The notes under the pieces: model-generated
What the model was told of the DNA's origin: nothing
Seen by the model: only the letters and a program-made list of their open reading frames with translations
Databases searched by the model: none
Position numbers and translations under genes: made by a program
Assembly (NCBI GenBank): GCA_022606135.1
Contig: JABYQN010000002.1
Span: 3,906,001 to 3,970,000, forward strand
Reading direction: 5' to 3'
From: Fomes fomentarius
Taxonomy: Eukaryota; Basidiomycota; Agaricomycetes; Polyporales; Polyporaceae
DNA length: 64,000 bases
Shown: positions 1 to 11,042 of the stretch, one piece after another
Layout of the letters: every line of letters begins with the position of its first letter
Position numbering within the stretch: the stretch's first letter is position 1

Positions 1-594
1 GAGTGTGTATGTAGTATGCTAGAAGCCTCCAGGGCGAAGAGAAGAGGTTTCTGCGGCCAGATCTTCGTCAGAACTAGGAGATTATCTCTAGATGATCTGA
101 CTTCTGTAACTTACATAACCGAGTATCTATGGAGAGTCAGAAGTCGTATGTGTGTTTGCAAGGCTTGTAGCAGTATATAGGACTAGTCTCAGAGCAAGGG
201 ATGCAGTAGCAAGGGCACCGTCGATTTCTCTGATTTTTCTGACTTTTTCGTGTCGAAAGTGCGCGCGCGTCAGTCGGAGATGAGCGGCCACCAATTTTGG
301 AAACAGCTGTAATGATATGTCTCAGAGTCAGAGAAGAATGATGGAAGGGCAATAATCATGATGCATGAAGGTCAAAGTGATTCAGGTAGCTTCTGATTCT
401 GAGACACTCTACCAGGTGCGCAGAGTATCGCGACGTTGACTTGGTACGTATGTCCTCTTGCCTATATAGTGATTGTCGGGAAATCCCCCCGCGCATCGCG
501 GATCAACAGGTGAACCCTTTTCCCTGAAATAGCCATCTTAGGCTCATCCAACCAATCCGGGAGCCCTTTTTACCATCCTCTCTGCCCACTTTTG

Positions 595-634
595 GGAGGA
601 GGAGGAGGAGGAGGAGGAGGAGGAGGAGGAGGAG
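595..634. repeat. (GGA)n microsatellite
   Basis: About 13 uninterrupted GGA units lie just upstream of the broken F-box gene. This is a simple trinucleotide repeat outside any coding region I can support. The remaining sequence from 1 to about 700 shows no gene I recognise. Confidence 0.9.
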
Positions 635-699
635 CACCAATTTTGGGGGAGCACTCGATAGCATTATGACATTGGGCCCCTAACCCATCATTTGACTCC

Positions 700-1291
700 C
701 CACTCCCGGTTGACGTACTCTCCATCATCTGTGCTCACATAACGAAGAGCCATGGTCGGCGTGTACCACTGCTATAGTGATGAGAGGCTCGCACCAACGT
801 GCCGGAGTGTTTCTCTGCGGCTCTTCAACGACTATGGCTCCTTGAACACTTCGGACCACACGTGTAACACGTTGCCCCGGATGCATGGTGGTGTACCGAG
901 AAACGGCCACGGGCAGATATGTCGATATCTCTGGTGGGTACTCAATCGTGGTTCAACACGCGTCATCGCTGAGATACAAGGTATAACAGTGTATCGTACG
1001 TGACCTCACGCCATCCGAGCTCACTCGGTTTCACATGTATTCGCGCTTCGTGGAATGCATCATTTTCCACCCAACCGCCGACTTGTGGGTGGTCGATGAG
1101 AAGTTATAGGAGGTGCTAGGTCGGTGCGCTCCAGGATGTCTCCCTAACCTCCGCAGCCTTCGTTACAGAAACTTCACCGAAATTTCCCTCCAACAAGTCT
1201 TGCATATCCGTACTCTCCTCTCGGGCAGACTTTGTGAGAACTACGTCTGTACTTCGATCGACCATCTTCATAGTACGAGAATGAAGAGTCG
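700..1291 (+). pseudogene. F-box/LRR-like protein, 5' part, split by hAT insertion
   Basis: This is the upstream piece of a gene related to the intact F-box-like gene at 41499-43243. An F-box-type start is readable near 703-745 (LPVDVLSIICAHIT). A stretch near 800-920 aligns with exon 1 of the intact paralogue (CRSVS, then LQRLW, then DAW) but in shifted frames with stop codons. After a degenerate intron, the segment from about 1000 reads DLTPSELTRFHMYSRFVE, close to DLTPSDFTRFHFYAPFVD in the intact gene. The next recognisable block is CLPNLRS. The piece ends where the transposon at 1292-5119 is inserted and resumes at 5120. Frameshifts and stops besides the insertion show it is no longer functional. 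The family match comes from direct comparison inside this window; the function (substrate adaptor of an SCF ubiquitin ligase) is inferred from the F-box alone. Confidence 0.75.
1284..1291. repeat. Target site duplication, left copy
   Basis: AAGAGTCG directly precedes the left terminal inverted repeat and is repeated exactly at 5120-5127. An 8-bp duplication is the hallmark of hAT-superfamily integration. Confidence 0.92.
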
Positions 1292-1308
1292 CAGTGTTGT
1301 GCGGGTCG
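1292..1308 (+). repeat. hAT left terminal inverted repeat
   Basis: CAGTGTTGTGCGGGTCG matches the reverse complement of 5103-5119 at all 17 positions. It begins with CAGTG, as hAT ends commonly do. A 12-bp palindrome GTCAACGTTGAC follows at 1316-1327. Confidence 0.93.
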
Positions 1309-1623
1309 ACCGCCGGTCAACGTTGACTAATGTCGTCTTGTTGACTAGTCAACGGGTGGCAAAAGTCAAGGAGTCGACCGTTGACTATTCCCGCGGTCAA
1401 CAGGCTTGATAGGCGCTGTGTATATGCAATATGATTGGCTGACAACCAAACGCGAACACGTTCAAATCGCGGTTGCGGCCCGGCGCATGTTGTGCGCAAT
1501 GCACAACGCGCATCCTCGTGCCGCCATCTCTCCTTTGTCCTTCATCATCGATCTCTTAGTTCCCTGATCGAACCATGTACAGAGTAGCCTTAGAATGAGA
1601 TGCTCCTTTGATCAGAGACTACC

Positions 1624-4600
1624 ATGTCGTACACCAAGGACAACCAGCCTACAGCTACTCACTCTCGATCCTGGTACCGACAGCACTTCTACGATCATCC
1701 GGAACATCGCAAGAACTCCCAAGCAGGGGTGGATGGGAATAAGAAGTGCAAAGTCTGGTGCATCCCATGCTTCGATACCCGCGTGCTTCAGGAAGAGAAG
1801 CAGGATCAGCTTCGTGGAGAAGTCGTCCGTGAAAGACGTGAAATTGAGGAGGCTTGTAAGTATCACGATGATTACTCTGATCTTCACAAATGACCTCGTT
1901 ACGACACAGTATGGGCCCTTCCAGAGGTAACACCACTCTCCTCTCGCTGGCTACCGGCGCGTGGGGAACAACTTCTGCCCCATCTGCGTGACTGTCCGCA
2001 CTGGCAAGACACGGACGTTGCGCGCCGAGCAGGAGAGGAACACGAAGCCGTCAACTTATCCCCTCGGCGCCGCACCGGGAGGCGAAGAGCAGCTCAATAT
2101 AACAGTAAGTCCACCCTTCTTTTCATGTTCCCTTATGTCTAACATTCCTACAGCTCATGGTCTGACTGCGACACCACCAGGTACTGCTTTTAGTAGTCAA
2201 AGCGATGGGCAGGCTCTGCGGCTGTTCGGTGCCACCTTCCTGCCAGGTCTCCCTTCTGGTGCCTCCCCGACAAACCTTCCTCCTCTCGTCATATCGCCAC
2301 TAGGTTCCGCCTCAGCAAGCTATTCAGACCTTGCAGGTTTGATCTCAGCTGGTGGCTCACGCTCGCAGTCACCAGCCAATCTATTCTTTACGCCTTCATT
2401 GTTCCCCAGCCCAAGTGCATCCCCTTCCCCTGCACCGAGTACCTCGAGCCTAGGTACTAGGTCCCAGATGGACAGTCCCCTGGACATGGGATCTCCCCTG
2501 CCCTCAACGAAACGACTTCGAGCCGGTCGTTCCGTATCGTCCCTCTCTCGACATGCGAGTGAGACTTGGAACACAGGCAGCAGTTCCGCTGCTCTGCCTG
2601 TCTGGGATAAGGGACGCATACAGTGTTTCGAGTTCCGGCTTGCACGGTTGACTGCGTCGTGTGGCTGGGCCCTAACTTGGGTCGAAAATCCCGAATGGCT
2701 TGAGTTTTGTAACGATTTTATCCCAGGCGCACCCACTCTGACGCGCAAGGTCCTCACGCAGCGGATCATCCCAAGTGAAGTGAAGCGCTATCGTGACATT
2801 GCAAAGTTAGCCTGTAAGGGTAAGATGGGTACGCTTCAGTGTGATGGCTTCACTGCGCGTAACCGTCACCATCTCATCGCGTTCATGATCAATTGTGGAG
2901 GAAATGTTTGTCGCAGATTAACTGTACTGTGCATACAGTAGTACTAACATGGCATACTTACATTTAGGTCTATACAATCTGCACATTCAACACATCCGAC
3001 GAGCCGAAAACGGCTGAGAACCTGCTCAAGATGATCGTCAAGGTTCTTGCAATCATCGAGGACGAGTGGTTGGCAGTAACAGTTGCAGTCACCACTGATT
3101 GTGGTGGTGAGGCTCGTGCGGCGCGGTCTCTCCTTATCAAGCAGCGCCCCAGTCTGGTTGGACCAGACTGCTATGCACATCAGGTATGGGTTGAAACTGC
3201 ATACTGCACTTCTATCTTGTAACTTTGCATCATGTGCTCATTGTTCATATGATTATAGATTGAGCTTGTCGTTCATGACTACTTCAAGGCAGACACTGAC
3301 ATCTTTGTCTGGACAAAGCAGGCAGACGAAGTCATCTGTTGGCTACGCAGCCGCAACTACCTCCTCGCTTTACTCCTCGACATCCAGAAGCAGCTTCCGG
3401 GCAACCATGGCCCTCCGAAGACGGTTATCCGTGGTGTTCTCACCAGGTGGATGTCTTACTACCTTGCCTACCGCCGTCTTCTTGAACTGCAGCCTGTTCT
3501 ACTCATGCTTGCCAACGACAGCCGGATATACTTGTCTGGTTCTGCCGACAGCCATGAGAAAACGCGCACAATGATCCCAATCCTTCGCAATGGTCTACTC
3601 TGGCACAATGTCGCACGGTAGTGTCTTTTTTCTCATCTGTGATACTTGTTAGAAGCTAATCAACTTGCTGACAGGATCAAGATGCATCTCGAGCCTTTAG
3701 CGATCGCCGCAAACATTTCACAGTCAAGCTCGCACCGTCCAGACCAAGTTGTGATCACATTCGCCTTCCTCTTCAAGTACTTCAAGGGCCTTACCCCTCA
3801 AGAGGACCTCCCAATTTGTACTGCCGTGACAAAGAGCCTGGAGAAACGATGGAGCAAGGCTGATCAAGACGTCTTTATCGCTGCTGTAATCCTCAACCCG
3901 TACTTGAAGCTCCGCCCATTCCGTGACCTTCTCGCATACTTTTCTAATAGTGCTGTCGGCGATCTCATCTCTCGTCTATGGCAACGCTTCTACCCCACAG
4001 TACCAGAGCCACCCTTGCTATACGACAGCATCAAGCGATATCTTGCAAGCACCGGTGAATACCAACTTCTGCAAGATACTGCGAACCGTATTCACAAATC
4101 CGCAGAGGCACAGGTACGTGCACCATTTCTGACTTCTACTAGATACTCAGAATTCACGTCAACTTGATTAGGGCAAACCGCCTGACCCTCTTGACATCTG
4201 GCGTGACAGCATCATTGCGGGCACGCCCATCCCTCCTCTTCATCAAATCGCAATTCACGTCTTGTCCATCTGTCCCAATGCAGCCGACTGCGAGCGTCTC
4301 TTCAGTGTCCTCGGATTCCTCATGAATGATCGTCGCACACGGCTCAGCAACAGTACCCTACTGAACATGGCTGAGCTTCGTCTTCACTTACGGGATGAGC
4401 ATGTCCGGAAGGGAGTCAAGGCACGCTTAAAGCATCACTTCGGTGACCGTGTTCCAGACCCGGCAGACATACAACAAGGTGAGCGAGGCTCCAAGTCGTC
4501 CTTCTCCAATTTCTTCGAAACTGACGTCAGATCACTGTGACATCTATAGCATCTGCAGCTCCTGAAGATTCCTCCACCTCACGCCAAGCTCGTAGAGCTG

Positions 4601-4902
4601 AGGAGCGTCGTGAATTCCGTGCAGGGTTGGAGGCACTGACACAATCAATGTCGATACTTGACGAAGAAGACGAGGACCGAGTGCCGACATGGCTGCCCTC
4701 AAAGATCTGTGTTTCTCTCGAGCAGCTTTTTGATTTCTCGAACGCTTTCTGGACAGAGTGGGACAACCGGTATGTAACTAATACATTAGAAGAGGAGCTG
4801 GAGATATGGAACATCCTCGATATGGATGGGGATGGGGAAGAGGATGGCGGCGATGGAGAGCGGATGCACGATGACCTCACTGACGCAATTTTGAGCAGTT
4901 GA
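1624..4902 (+). CDS. hAT family transposase, 8 exons, about 950 aa
   Basis: Exons reconstructed from splice signals and phase: 1624-1855, 1910-2104, 2154-2905, 2968-3183, 3259-3617, 3675-4113, 4172-4478 and 4550-4902. They total 2853 nt, an open frame of 951 codons including the stop. The N-terminus carries a BED-type zinc-finger-like arrangement (CKVWCIPC, then HLRDC). The catalytic core shows the hAT DDE residues in their usual settings: D in LQCDGFTARN, D in TTDCGGEARAA, and E in NAADCERLFSVLGF. The last lies in the C-terminal dimerisation region, which continues NDRRTRLSN. A Ser/Pro-rich linker lies at roughly residues 70-200, and the tail is acidic. The enzyme would excise and reinsert the surrounding element. 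The start is the first ATG that opens the zinc-finger frame; a slightly different first exon is possible. No disabling mutation was seen, which is unusual for a resident transposon. Confidence 0.9.
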
Positions 4903-5102
4903 CTACTGTGTTTTAGATTACCCTCCCGCTCACACCGAGCCGTCACTTCATTTATGACTACACCAATGGTACAATGAATTCCTCTGCCTCGAGTCGGAGT
5001 GCATGTGACGCCGGGTCAACGGCAGCGTGAGAATAGTCGACCGTCGACTGTGTCGACTAGTCGACAAGTCGCACGACCTGTCGTCTGTGTCGTCCAGTCA
5101 AC

Positions 5103-5119
5103 CGACCCGCACAACACTG
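5103..5119 (-). repeat. hAT right terminal inverted repeat
   Basis: Exact reverse complement of the left repeat at 1292-1308. The second target duplication AAGAGTCG follows at 5120-5127. The mirrored 14-bp palindrome lies at 5052-5065. Confidence 0.93.
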
Positions 5120-6171
5120 AAGAGTCGAAAGTTCTTGCTTATCTCCTCAAAAGCCTGTCAAACCTGTCACCTGACATTACGGACATCGCCTTCTGGATCC
5201 CCTGAATAAATGAAACGATGAACGACGCAATGGAGGATTTGGTGCACCGCATAACGGCGCCCGAGAAATTCTGCGCAGGCATGGCCCTTCAACCGCGTAG
5301 TCTTTCGCTTCCCTCATTCACATCTCTCCGCGCATTGGAACTCATCGTGTTTTCACCGGACTATCCATGCCCACCCGACGTGAATGCCAAGCCGAGGTTC
5401 GCAGACTTCGGCTGTCATCCGACAACGACTTTCTGGTGGTCTCGATTATAAGCGGTATACAATCCTCCGAGATGCAGGACGTCACAGGCTATCACCAGCA
5501 CCTCGTTCAAGCATCTCGCCGAGGTACTTGCACAATCTGAATGCACGTCACCCTTCACGCGGTTCGATCATGTGCCTGCATCATATGACCTTTGGTGACG
5601 GCACTTTTCATCGCACCAATGCAGACGCGTTGGCCCCATTGTTCTTCCTCAACGCGCTTGAGCATCTTGATCTGTGCAGCAGCAGCTATCCCACGGCGGT
5701 CAGCGACGAATTTCTGCTCGAACTCGCACAAGTCTTGGCCCGCGATCCAGTCCCTGCGGTTCTGGTCGGTACCCAGACGAAGGTAACCTTCGCCGGCCTG
5801 GCTCTTCTGGTACATCATTTCCACGCGTTGGAGTACTTGTCGATACAGCGGTCGTGGAACGGGCCCGACGGTTCGAGTCCGAGTACCGCGCGAACCCAGG
5901 CTTCACTGTGAGATGTCCGCTGGATTCTTATATGCGTTGGTCGCCCGAGGATCAACGAAAGCCACGTCCTTCCCGTCGGTTCCGCCTTGTCAGCCAGCAT
6001 GGTTTCATAAGGCCCCCTAATGTGACAAACTTCTGGAAGGACCGTTGGATGATGGACTTGCCTGCGGAACCGGAAGAACGAGCGGTCGAGAGCAGCATGA
6101 ACGCGCGGTGGTCCACGTCCTTAGCGTTGGGGCAAGTGCGCCGGCAGGATCGCCGTGAGAGTGGATTGTAA
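5120..6171 (+). pseudogene. F-box/LRR-like protein, 3' part, continuation after hAT insertion
   Basis: Downstream half of the gene begun near 700. Blocks align in order with the intact paralogue at 41499-43243. LLKSLSNLSPDITDIAF corresponds to LISTLSGSSPNVTYFQL, and AMEDLVHRI with LPSFTSLRALEL corresponds to AIEGFVLRI with LSTFASLHELRL. LAPLFFLNALEHLDLCSSSY, then KVTFAGLALL, corresponds to FALLFALGALERFTLQGSSY, then GVTFAGLACL. The C-terminal EPEERAVESSMNARW corresponds to GPEEQTVEQSMRARW. The blocks lie in different reading frames, with a stop near 5203 and others later, so it has decayed beyond the transposon insertion. The end at 6171 matches the end of the intact gene. Confidence 0.78.
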
Positions 6172-7049
6172 GGGTGTCCGTTGTCGGTGTTAGTGTAAGC
6201 CAGCACGGTGATTGACTTAGTAAGTGTCTTGATCTCATACCGCACGTCGCAATCACAGGCCAATGATGGACACTGAAGTGCGCTGTGAGGTTTGAATTCG
6301 ACTTGTCAACTGACACACACAGCTTCGCAATCGTGTACAGAACAGATCACGAAATGACTTACCTAGTGCTTCCAATCTACTTTCCCGTCAGGTCGAGTTG
6401 GGACCGTACGCGTTGCCAGCAGTGGCCCCGATGCCAAACCTTCAACCGCGGGCGTTACTATCAACGTCGACTATATGAACCCTTGCCCGCGATTCATCAC
6501 GCTCATAAAGAAAGCTTTCTTCTCACTACAGTCCCTCATCGTCACATCCGTCAATTTCGCAAGTGGAGGCTATTCTCAGTGCTTTCGCCTGTGGAACTTG
6601 GAGGTGGATGGTCTAAATGATGATTACTCGCTCCACTCGCACTAAGCCATGATTCCCCCCCAGGCTTTACGCCACACGCAACTACTAGAAGATACGTAAG
6701 TCTTCTGGTCCGGAGTGTGCTGAGTCCGCTGACGGTTTGAATAAAGATGACTCCCACATTTTGAGAGCTGATAGTACTTACGGCAACCTCAGGTCACGAG
6801 AACGACCGGCTACCGGTCTTCGATGGGTCTTTTCTTTTTCTTATACTGAGAATGTGTCTGACTCACTCAAATCTAAGCAGAGCCCGGGCGAAGGCATCCG
6901 ACTGAATGTGTTCGTGTCAGCTCTCCCATACTATTCATCATCTCCTCTCGGTTGTAATGTGGGGCTGCCCGAGGCCACTGTTTCACGCATGGCCCGATAT
7001 AAGTGACTCACACTAGCCTCGTTGAGGGAGGACAATCCGGCTCTCCGCG
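6172..7049. other. Intergenic, nothing recognised
   Basis: Several short open frames but none with recognisable motifs, conserved splice structure or similarity to other parts of the window. Its 3' end should hold the promoter of the monooxygenase gene. Confidence 0.6.
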
Positions 7050-8919
7050 ATGGCCAAGTTCACTGTCGCGATCATGTATGTATTTCAACGCTGTTTCGCT
7101 CGTGTTCACCATCTTGCTCATATCACGTACGATGCTTCCCAAGCGGTGCGGGTATGAGCGGGCTCATCTTCGCCCTAGCTCTCCACAAACTTGGCCCCGA
7201 TATCGAGTTCCATGTCTACGAGGGGGCCCACGAGCTGAGCGAGATTGGTGCCGGAATCTCCATGCAGCAGCGCGCGTGGTCGATCATGCAGTCCATCGGG
7301 CTTGACCGAGTCTTGTTGAATGCCACCGGAACGGACGACCGTGGTTGTGAGTAGTCCGTTTCGCACATGTGATGGTGTGTTGAACTTTGACGGACTGCCG
7401 TCACTCCCAGCCGTCACCTTGATGTACCGCAAGGCTGACCAGAAGGAGGGAGTTGAATTTAGCGTGGAGCAGCTCGACGGCGGTATGTATTGCATCGCCT
7501 TCCTTAGTTTTCGCTGACCCATAGCGGACATCCTTTCAGATACGGCCTTCACGTTCCACAGGGCCGAGCTACAGAAGACCCTCATTCAGGCGCTGGAACG
7601 AACAGGGCACATTATTCGTGTTGGAAAGCGCCTCACATCCTACGTCCAAGCGAAGGCAGGAACCGATGCTCCTATTGAGCTTCATTTCCAGGATGGCACA
7701 AGGGCCGAATGCGATCTCCTCGTTGGTGCTGACGGAATCCGCTCGGCTGTACGACGTACCATGTACTCACAATTTGCGGATGCAGCACTGAAGGGAGGCA
7801 ATGACGAGGCTGCTAAGGCCCTGAGGGGTCACATCAAACCGGTGTTCTCTGGGACCGTCATATACAGGTTCATCATACGCAAGAGCGAACTGACGGAAGA
7901 CGATACGAACCAGTTGGCGCTCAATCATTCTGGGATGACGTTTGTGAGTCTTGCTTGCCGTGGACGGTACGTTGGTTCGCTGACCGCCCAGTCGTCATAG
8001 TACTGTGGGAAGAATAAGGCGAGTTCAATCATAATCGGTAGAGTCGACGACAACCATTTTTACATTCTTGACGTAGAACCTCGTCACCTATCCGATCTCA
8101 CAAGGGCGTACCATCAATTGTGCAGCTGTTGTCAGTGTGCCAGGTCTAGGCCAGGAGGGCGCCCCGTATGAGGGACCTTGGGCAACCCCTATGGGACGGG
8201 AAGAGGTCATACAGTATTACTCCGGTTGGGAGTCTGATGTGGAAGACATCATGAAGGTACGTAAAAGCTCTTAGACGTGTACCCTGCACACTGCTCATTC
8301 CGTGATTAGCATGTCGATGGAGGGTTGAAGTGGACGGTCGGAGTTGTAACAAGATTGCCCACGTATGTCGATGGACGTGTGGCACTGATAGGAGACGCAG
8401 TGAGCTCTATTTCGTATATCATGATTCTCCGCAACCATTCACGAGTGATCCGTCGTACAGGCACATGCCATGACGCCGTACCAGGGAGTAGGTGCCGGAC
8501 AAGGCTTTGAGGTAAGATATAGCTCGTCAAAGTGCAGTCATTGCTTCCTATAACCCGAGCACGTGAATCTCCGACAGGACGCGTACATCCTCGCCCGACT
8601 TCTCGCCCGCCTCGACACAGACCGCAGTGCCCTGCCTGCAGTGCTGCGAGCGTACGATGAAGTCAGACGTCCGTTCTCCCAGAACGTCGCAATGTGCTCA
8701 TACACCACTGGGAAGACAATCCACTTCGATACGCCGCCTTTCGTCGATCTCTCGGAGGAGCAGAGTGCAACGGGGAGCGCGCTGTCGCACGAACAGCTCA
8801 AGCAAGTCGGCGTTGCGATCGCCCAGGCGGCAGATTGGAGGAACGCTTCGACGATCGAGGAGGAGACGGAAGCGGCCTTTCGGAAGGTTGATGAAACTAT
8901 CCTCAGTGCGAGGCTGTGA
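7050..8919 (+). CDS. FAD-dependent monooxygenase, salicylate hydroxylase-like, 460 aa
   Basis: Nine exons: 7050-7075, 7144-7343, 7411-7482, 7540-7943, 8001-8018, 8077-8256, 8310-8399, 8461-8511 and 8578-8919. They give an open frame of 460 residues. Features of group A aromatic hydroxylases appear in order: the N-terminal dinucleotide fold IIGAGMSGLIFALAL, the DG motif LLVGADGIRSAVRR, and the second FAD site LIGDAAHAMTPYQGVGAGQGFEDAY split over three exons. Such enzymes use NAD(P)H and O2 to hydroxylate or decarboxylate aromatic or polyketide substrates; the substrate here is unknown. Two oddities: exon 5 is only 18 nt (YCGKNK), and the intron after it (8019-8076) has a GC donor (AAG/GCGAGT). 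Keeping exon 5 restores the motif YCGKNKNLVTYPIS expected at this point. The gene looks intact. Confidence 0.9.
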
Positions 8920-9416
8920 CGCTGGTTGAAGCGTGATATGTAATGCGGGGCGACTGGGACCGCTGATATTCTTGCCACATCTACAGCAAATACCACTGAT
9001 GCAGCAATGGTTAGAACAAACGGGACGCGGCAATGTGTATGCAGGAAAGTTCACTTCTGCGCATGGCGGTCTGCGTGCGAGCTGATGCAGATCAACAAAG
9101 ACCTGTGCGAACTGCACGGGCCCTACGGTAAGTTCGACAAGGTCCCATCACGGCCCGGGGTTTCGAAAGAAGTAGCTACATTCACCACGTGTTCGCTTCG
9201 CCTGCTCGCTTAGGGAGGTCGTCGTATATACGAGCCCGCAACCTCCGTACGATGCATCATTCATACCCCAACTGCCGCCGGCCCGTAGCCCACCGGAGTA
9301 CATGACTTTGCCCAGATGATCTGGATTCAATGGTTGCGCGACATCAGTTATATACTCAGATGACCAGCTTCTTCTGCGTCCTTCAATCCCTGGGTTTACC
9401 ATTGAGGTCTCCAGCC
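8920..9416. other. Intergenic with probable promoter of the GH79 gene
   Basis: No gene recognised. A TATATA run at about 9350, roughly 65 bp before the chosen start codon of the glycoside hydrolase, is a plausible core promoter. Confidence 0.5.
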
Positions 9417-11042
9417 ATGATTCAACCCGGGCTCTTCTTGCTCGCCTCGGTGGGCCTGGCAGCAGCCCGTCACGTCAGACACATCTCGGTACCGTCCAAC
9501 CTGTCCACCAGGGTCCTGCTGCCGGATGTATACGGCTACTCGCTCGAGCCGGTGTGGGTGGACGACTACCTCAAGTCCGACCTGGCCACGAACCTCATGA
9601 GCGCCATCGCGAGCGTGACGGGCAAGCCGCCGCCCTTCCGCGTCGGTGGCAACACAGCGGACCAAACGTACCTGCACCCCGACCTCAATGTCACGTCCAT
9701 CGCCATCCCGACGCCGGCCACCGCCCAGCAGTTCAACATCAGCCCTGCGTGGTACGACACGTGGGCAAACTACTTCCCCGACGGCACCGACCTACTCTAC
9801 ACCATCAACCTGCGCGACAACAGCAGCTCCTGGGCCAACGCCGTCGCCGAGGCCGCCGCGGTGCACAAGTCCCTCGGCTCCAAGCTCACGCTCATCGAGC
9901 TGGGCAACGAGATCGACCACTTCATCAACAAACGCTGGCGCGATGCGTCCTGGGGTGTTGCCGAATACATCGCGCAATTCCGCAACCTGACCGGCCAGAT
10001 CATGGCGTCGGACTGGTACACCGCCGCCCCCACGCCGCCGAAATTCCAGGCTGCCGTCTTCGCAGACCCGCCGTGGGTGCCCGACCAGCAGGACGAGATC
10101 GACGATTTCGACATTGTCAATCTGACAAGAGGCGGCCTGGTGGACCCCGAGCACATCGCGACCTACAGCGTGCACCTCTACCCGCAGAGCACGTGCGACA
10201 GCGTGCGCTGGCACCGCATGCGCCTGGACCTGCTCTCCAACCACACCGTCCTCTGGCTCAACGTCTCGCAGTACATCCCGCAAGTCGCCGCCGCCGACGC
10301 GGCGGGCTCGCCCCTCGTCCTGGGCGAGACCAACTCGATCTCGTGCAGCGGCCGCAGCGGCATCAGCGACACGTTCGGCGCCGCGCTGTGGGGTGTCGAC
10401 TACGTGCTCCTCGCCGCGAGCATCGGCATCCAGAAGGTGTACTTCCACCTCGGCGCGCAGAGCGAGTACTCGAGCTTCACGCCCGTGCCCTACGTGTACA
10501 AGAACGAGAGCCTGGAGGCGGGGATCCGCCCGGGCTTCTACGGGCACTACTTCATCTCGCAGGTGGTGAAGAGGGCGGAGGGCGAGGGCGAGGATCTGCG
10601 GATCGCGGCGCTGCCGTCGGCGAATGCGTCGGATCTCAGCGGGTACGGTGTGTACGGCGGAGCGCACGGGGGCGCGCGGCTGAAGAAGCTGGTGTTCTTG
10701 GATATGGGCGTGTGGAACGGGACGGAGGGGCTGAGCAACCCGTCGACGCTGGGTGCGACGGACGGGACGACGTTCAGCCACGGGAGACGGCCGGTCAGCA
10801 GTATGCGCGTGCGGACGCCGTGGACGCATGGGGCCAGAGTCGATGTGACGAGGCTGAGCGCGCCGGGGACGAATGCCAAGAGCAAGGTCAGTGTGTCGGG
10901 TGTGTCGTTCGACAGCTCGACGGGCGCAAAGGTCGGCAAGGAGAAGGCGGAGGTGGTGGTGGTTGGGCAAGGAGGCGTTGTTACTTTCGACATTGTGCAG
11001 GCAGAAGCTGTGTTGCTGGAGGTAACCGGTTGGACTGGTTGA
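9417..11042 (+). CDS. GH79-type glycoside hydrolase (beta-glucuronidase-like), secreted, 541 aa
   Basis: A single uninterrupted exon. The start at 9417 gives a signal peptide (MIQPGLFLLASVGLAAA) and is preferred over an in-frame ATG at 9330 that would bury it. The central block LIELGNEIDHF supplies the general acid/base glutamate, and LVLGETNSISCSGRSGISD followed by FGAALWGVDYVLLAASIGI supplies the nucleophile region, the GH79 pattern. Several N-glycosylation sequons (NVT, NLT, NHT, NVS) fit a secreted enzyme. GH79 enzymes release glucuronic acid or 4-O-methylglucuronic acid from proteoglycans or arabinogalactans; the substrate here is not determinable. The gene is intronless and very GC-rich at third positions, unlike its multi-exon neighbours, and generates long shadow frames on both strands. 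Confidence 0.88.
   Translation: MIQPGLFLLASVGLAAARHVRHISVPSNLSTRVLLPDVYGYSLEPVWVDDYLKSDLATNLMSAIASVTGKPPPFRVGGNTADQTYLHPDLNVTSIAIPTPATAQQFNISPAWYDTWANYFPDGTDLLYTINLRDNSSSWANAVAEAAAVHKSLGSKLTLIELGNEIDHFINKRWRDASWGVAEYIAQFRNLTGQIMASDWYTAAPTPPKFQAAVFADPPWVPDQQDEIDDFDIVNLTRGGLVDPEHIATYSVHLYPQSTCDSVRWHRMRLDLLSNHTVLWLNVSQYIPQVAAADAAGSPLVLGETNSISCSGRSGISDTFGAALWGVDYVLLAASIGIQKVYFHLGAQSEYSSFTPVPYVYKNESLEAGIRPGFYGHYFISQVVKRAEGEGEDLRIAALPSANASDLSGYGVYGGAHGGARLKKLVFLDMGVWNGTEGLSNPSTLGATDGTTFSHGRRPVSSMRVRTPWTHGARVDVTRLSAPGTNAKSKVSVSGVSFDSSTGAKVGKEKAEVVVVGQGGVVTFDIVQAEAVLLEVTGWTG

Larger units (their letters stand above)
1292..5119 (+). mobile_element. hAT-superfamily DNA transposon, apparently complete (3828 bp)
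   Basis: The element is bounded by 17-bp perfect terminal inverted repeats, CAGTGTTGTGCGGGTCG at 1292-1308 and its reverse complement at 5103-5119, and flanked by the exact 8-bp duplication AAGAGTCG. Subterminal regions are rich in GTCAAC/GTCGAC motifs. Each end carries a 14-bp perfect palindrome at a mirrored position: GTTGACTAGTCAAC at 1340-1353 and GTCGACTAGTCGAC at 5052-5065. These are likely transposase-binding sites. Inside is one multi-exon transposase gene on the plus strand with no stop codon or frameshift once introns are removed. The element therefore has everything an autonomous hAT transposon needs. It sits within an F-box-like gene that it splits. Confidence 0.95.

Noticed and set aside
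5865..5885. GGTTCGAGTCC resembling a tRNA T-loop.
   Set aside because: It lies inside the decayed F-box coding sequence and no acceptor or anticodon stems can be formed around it.
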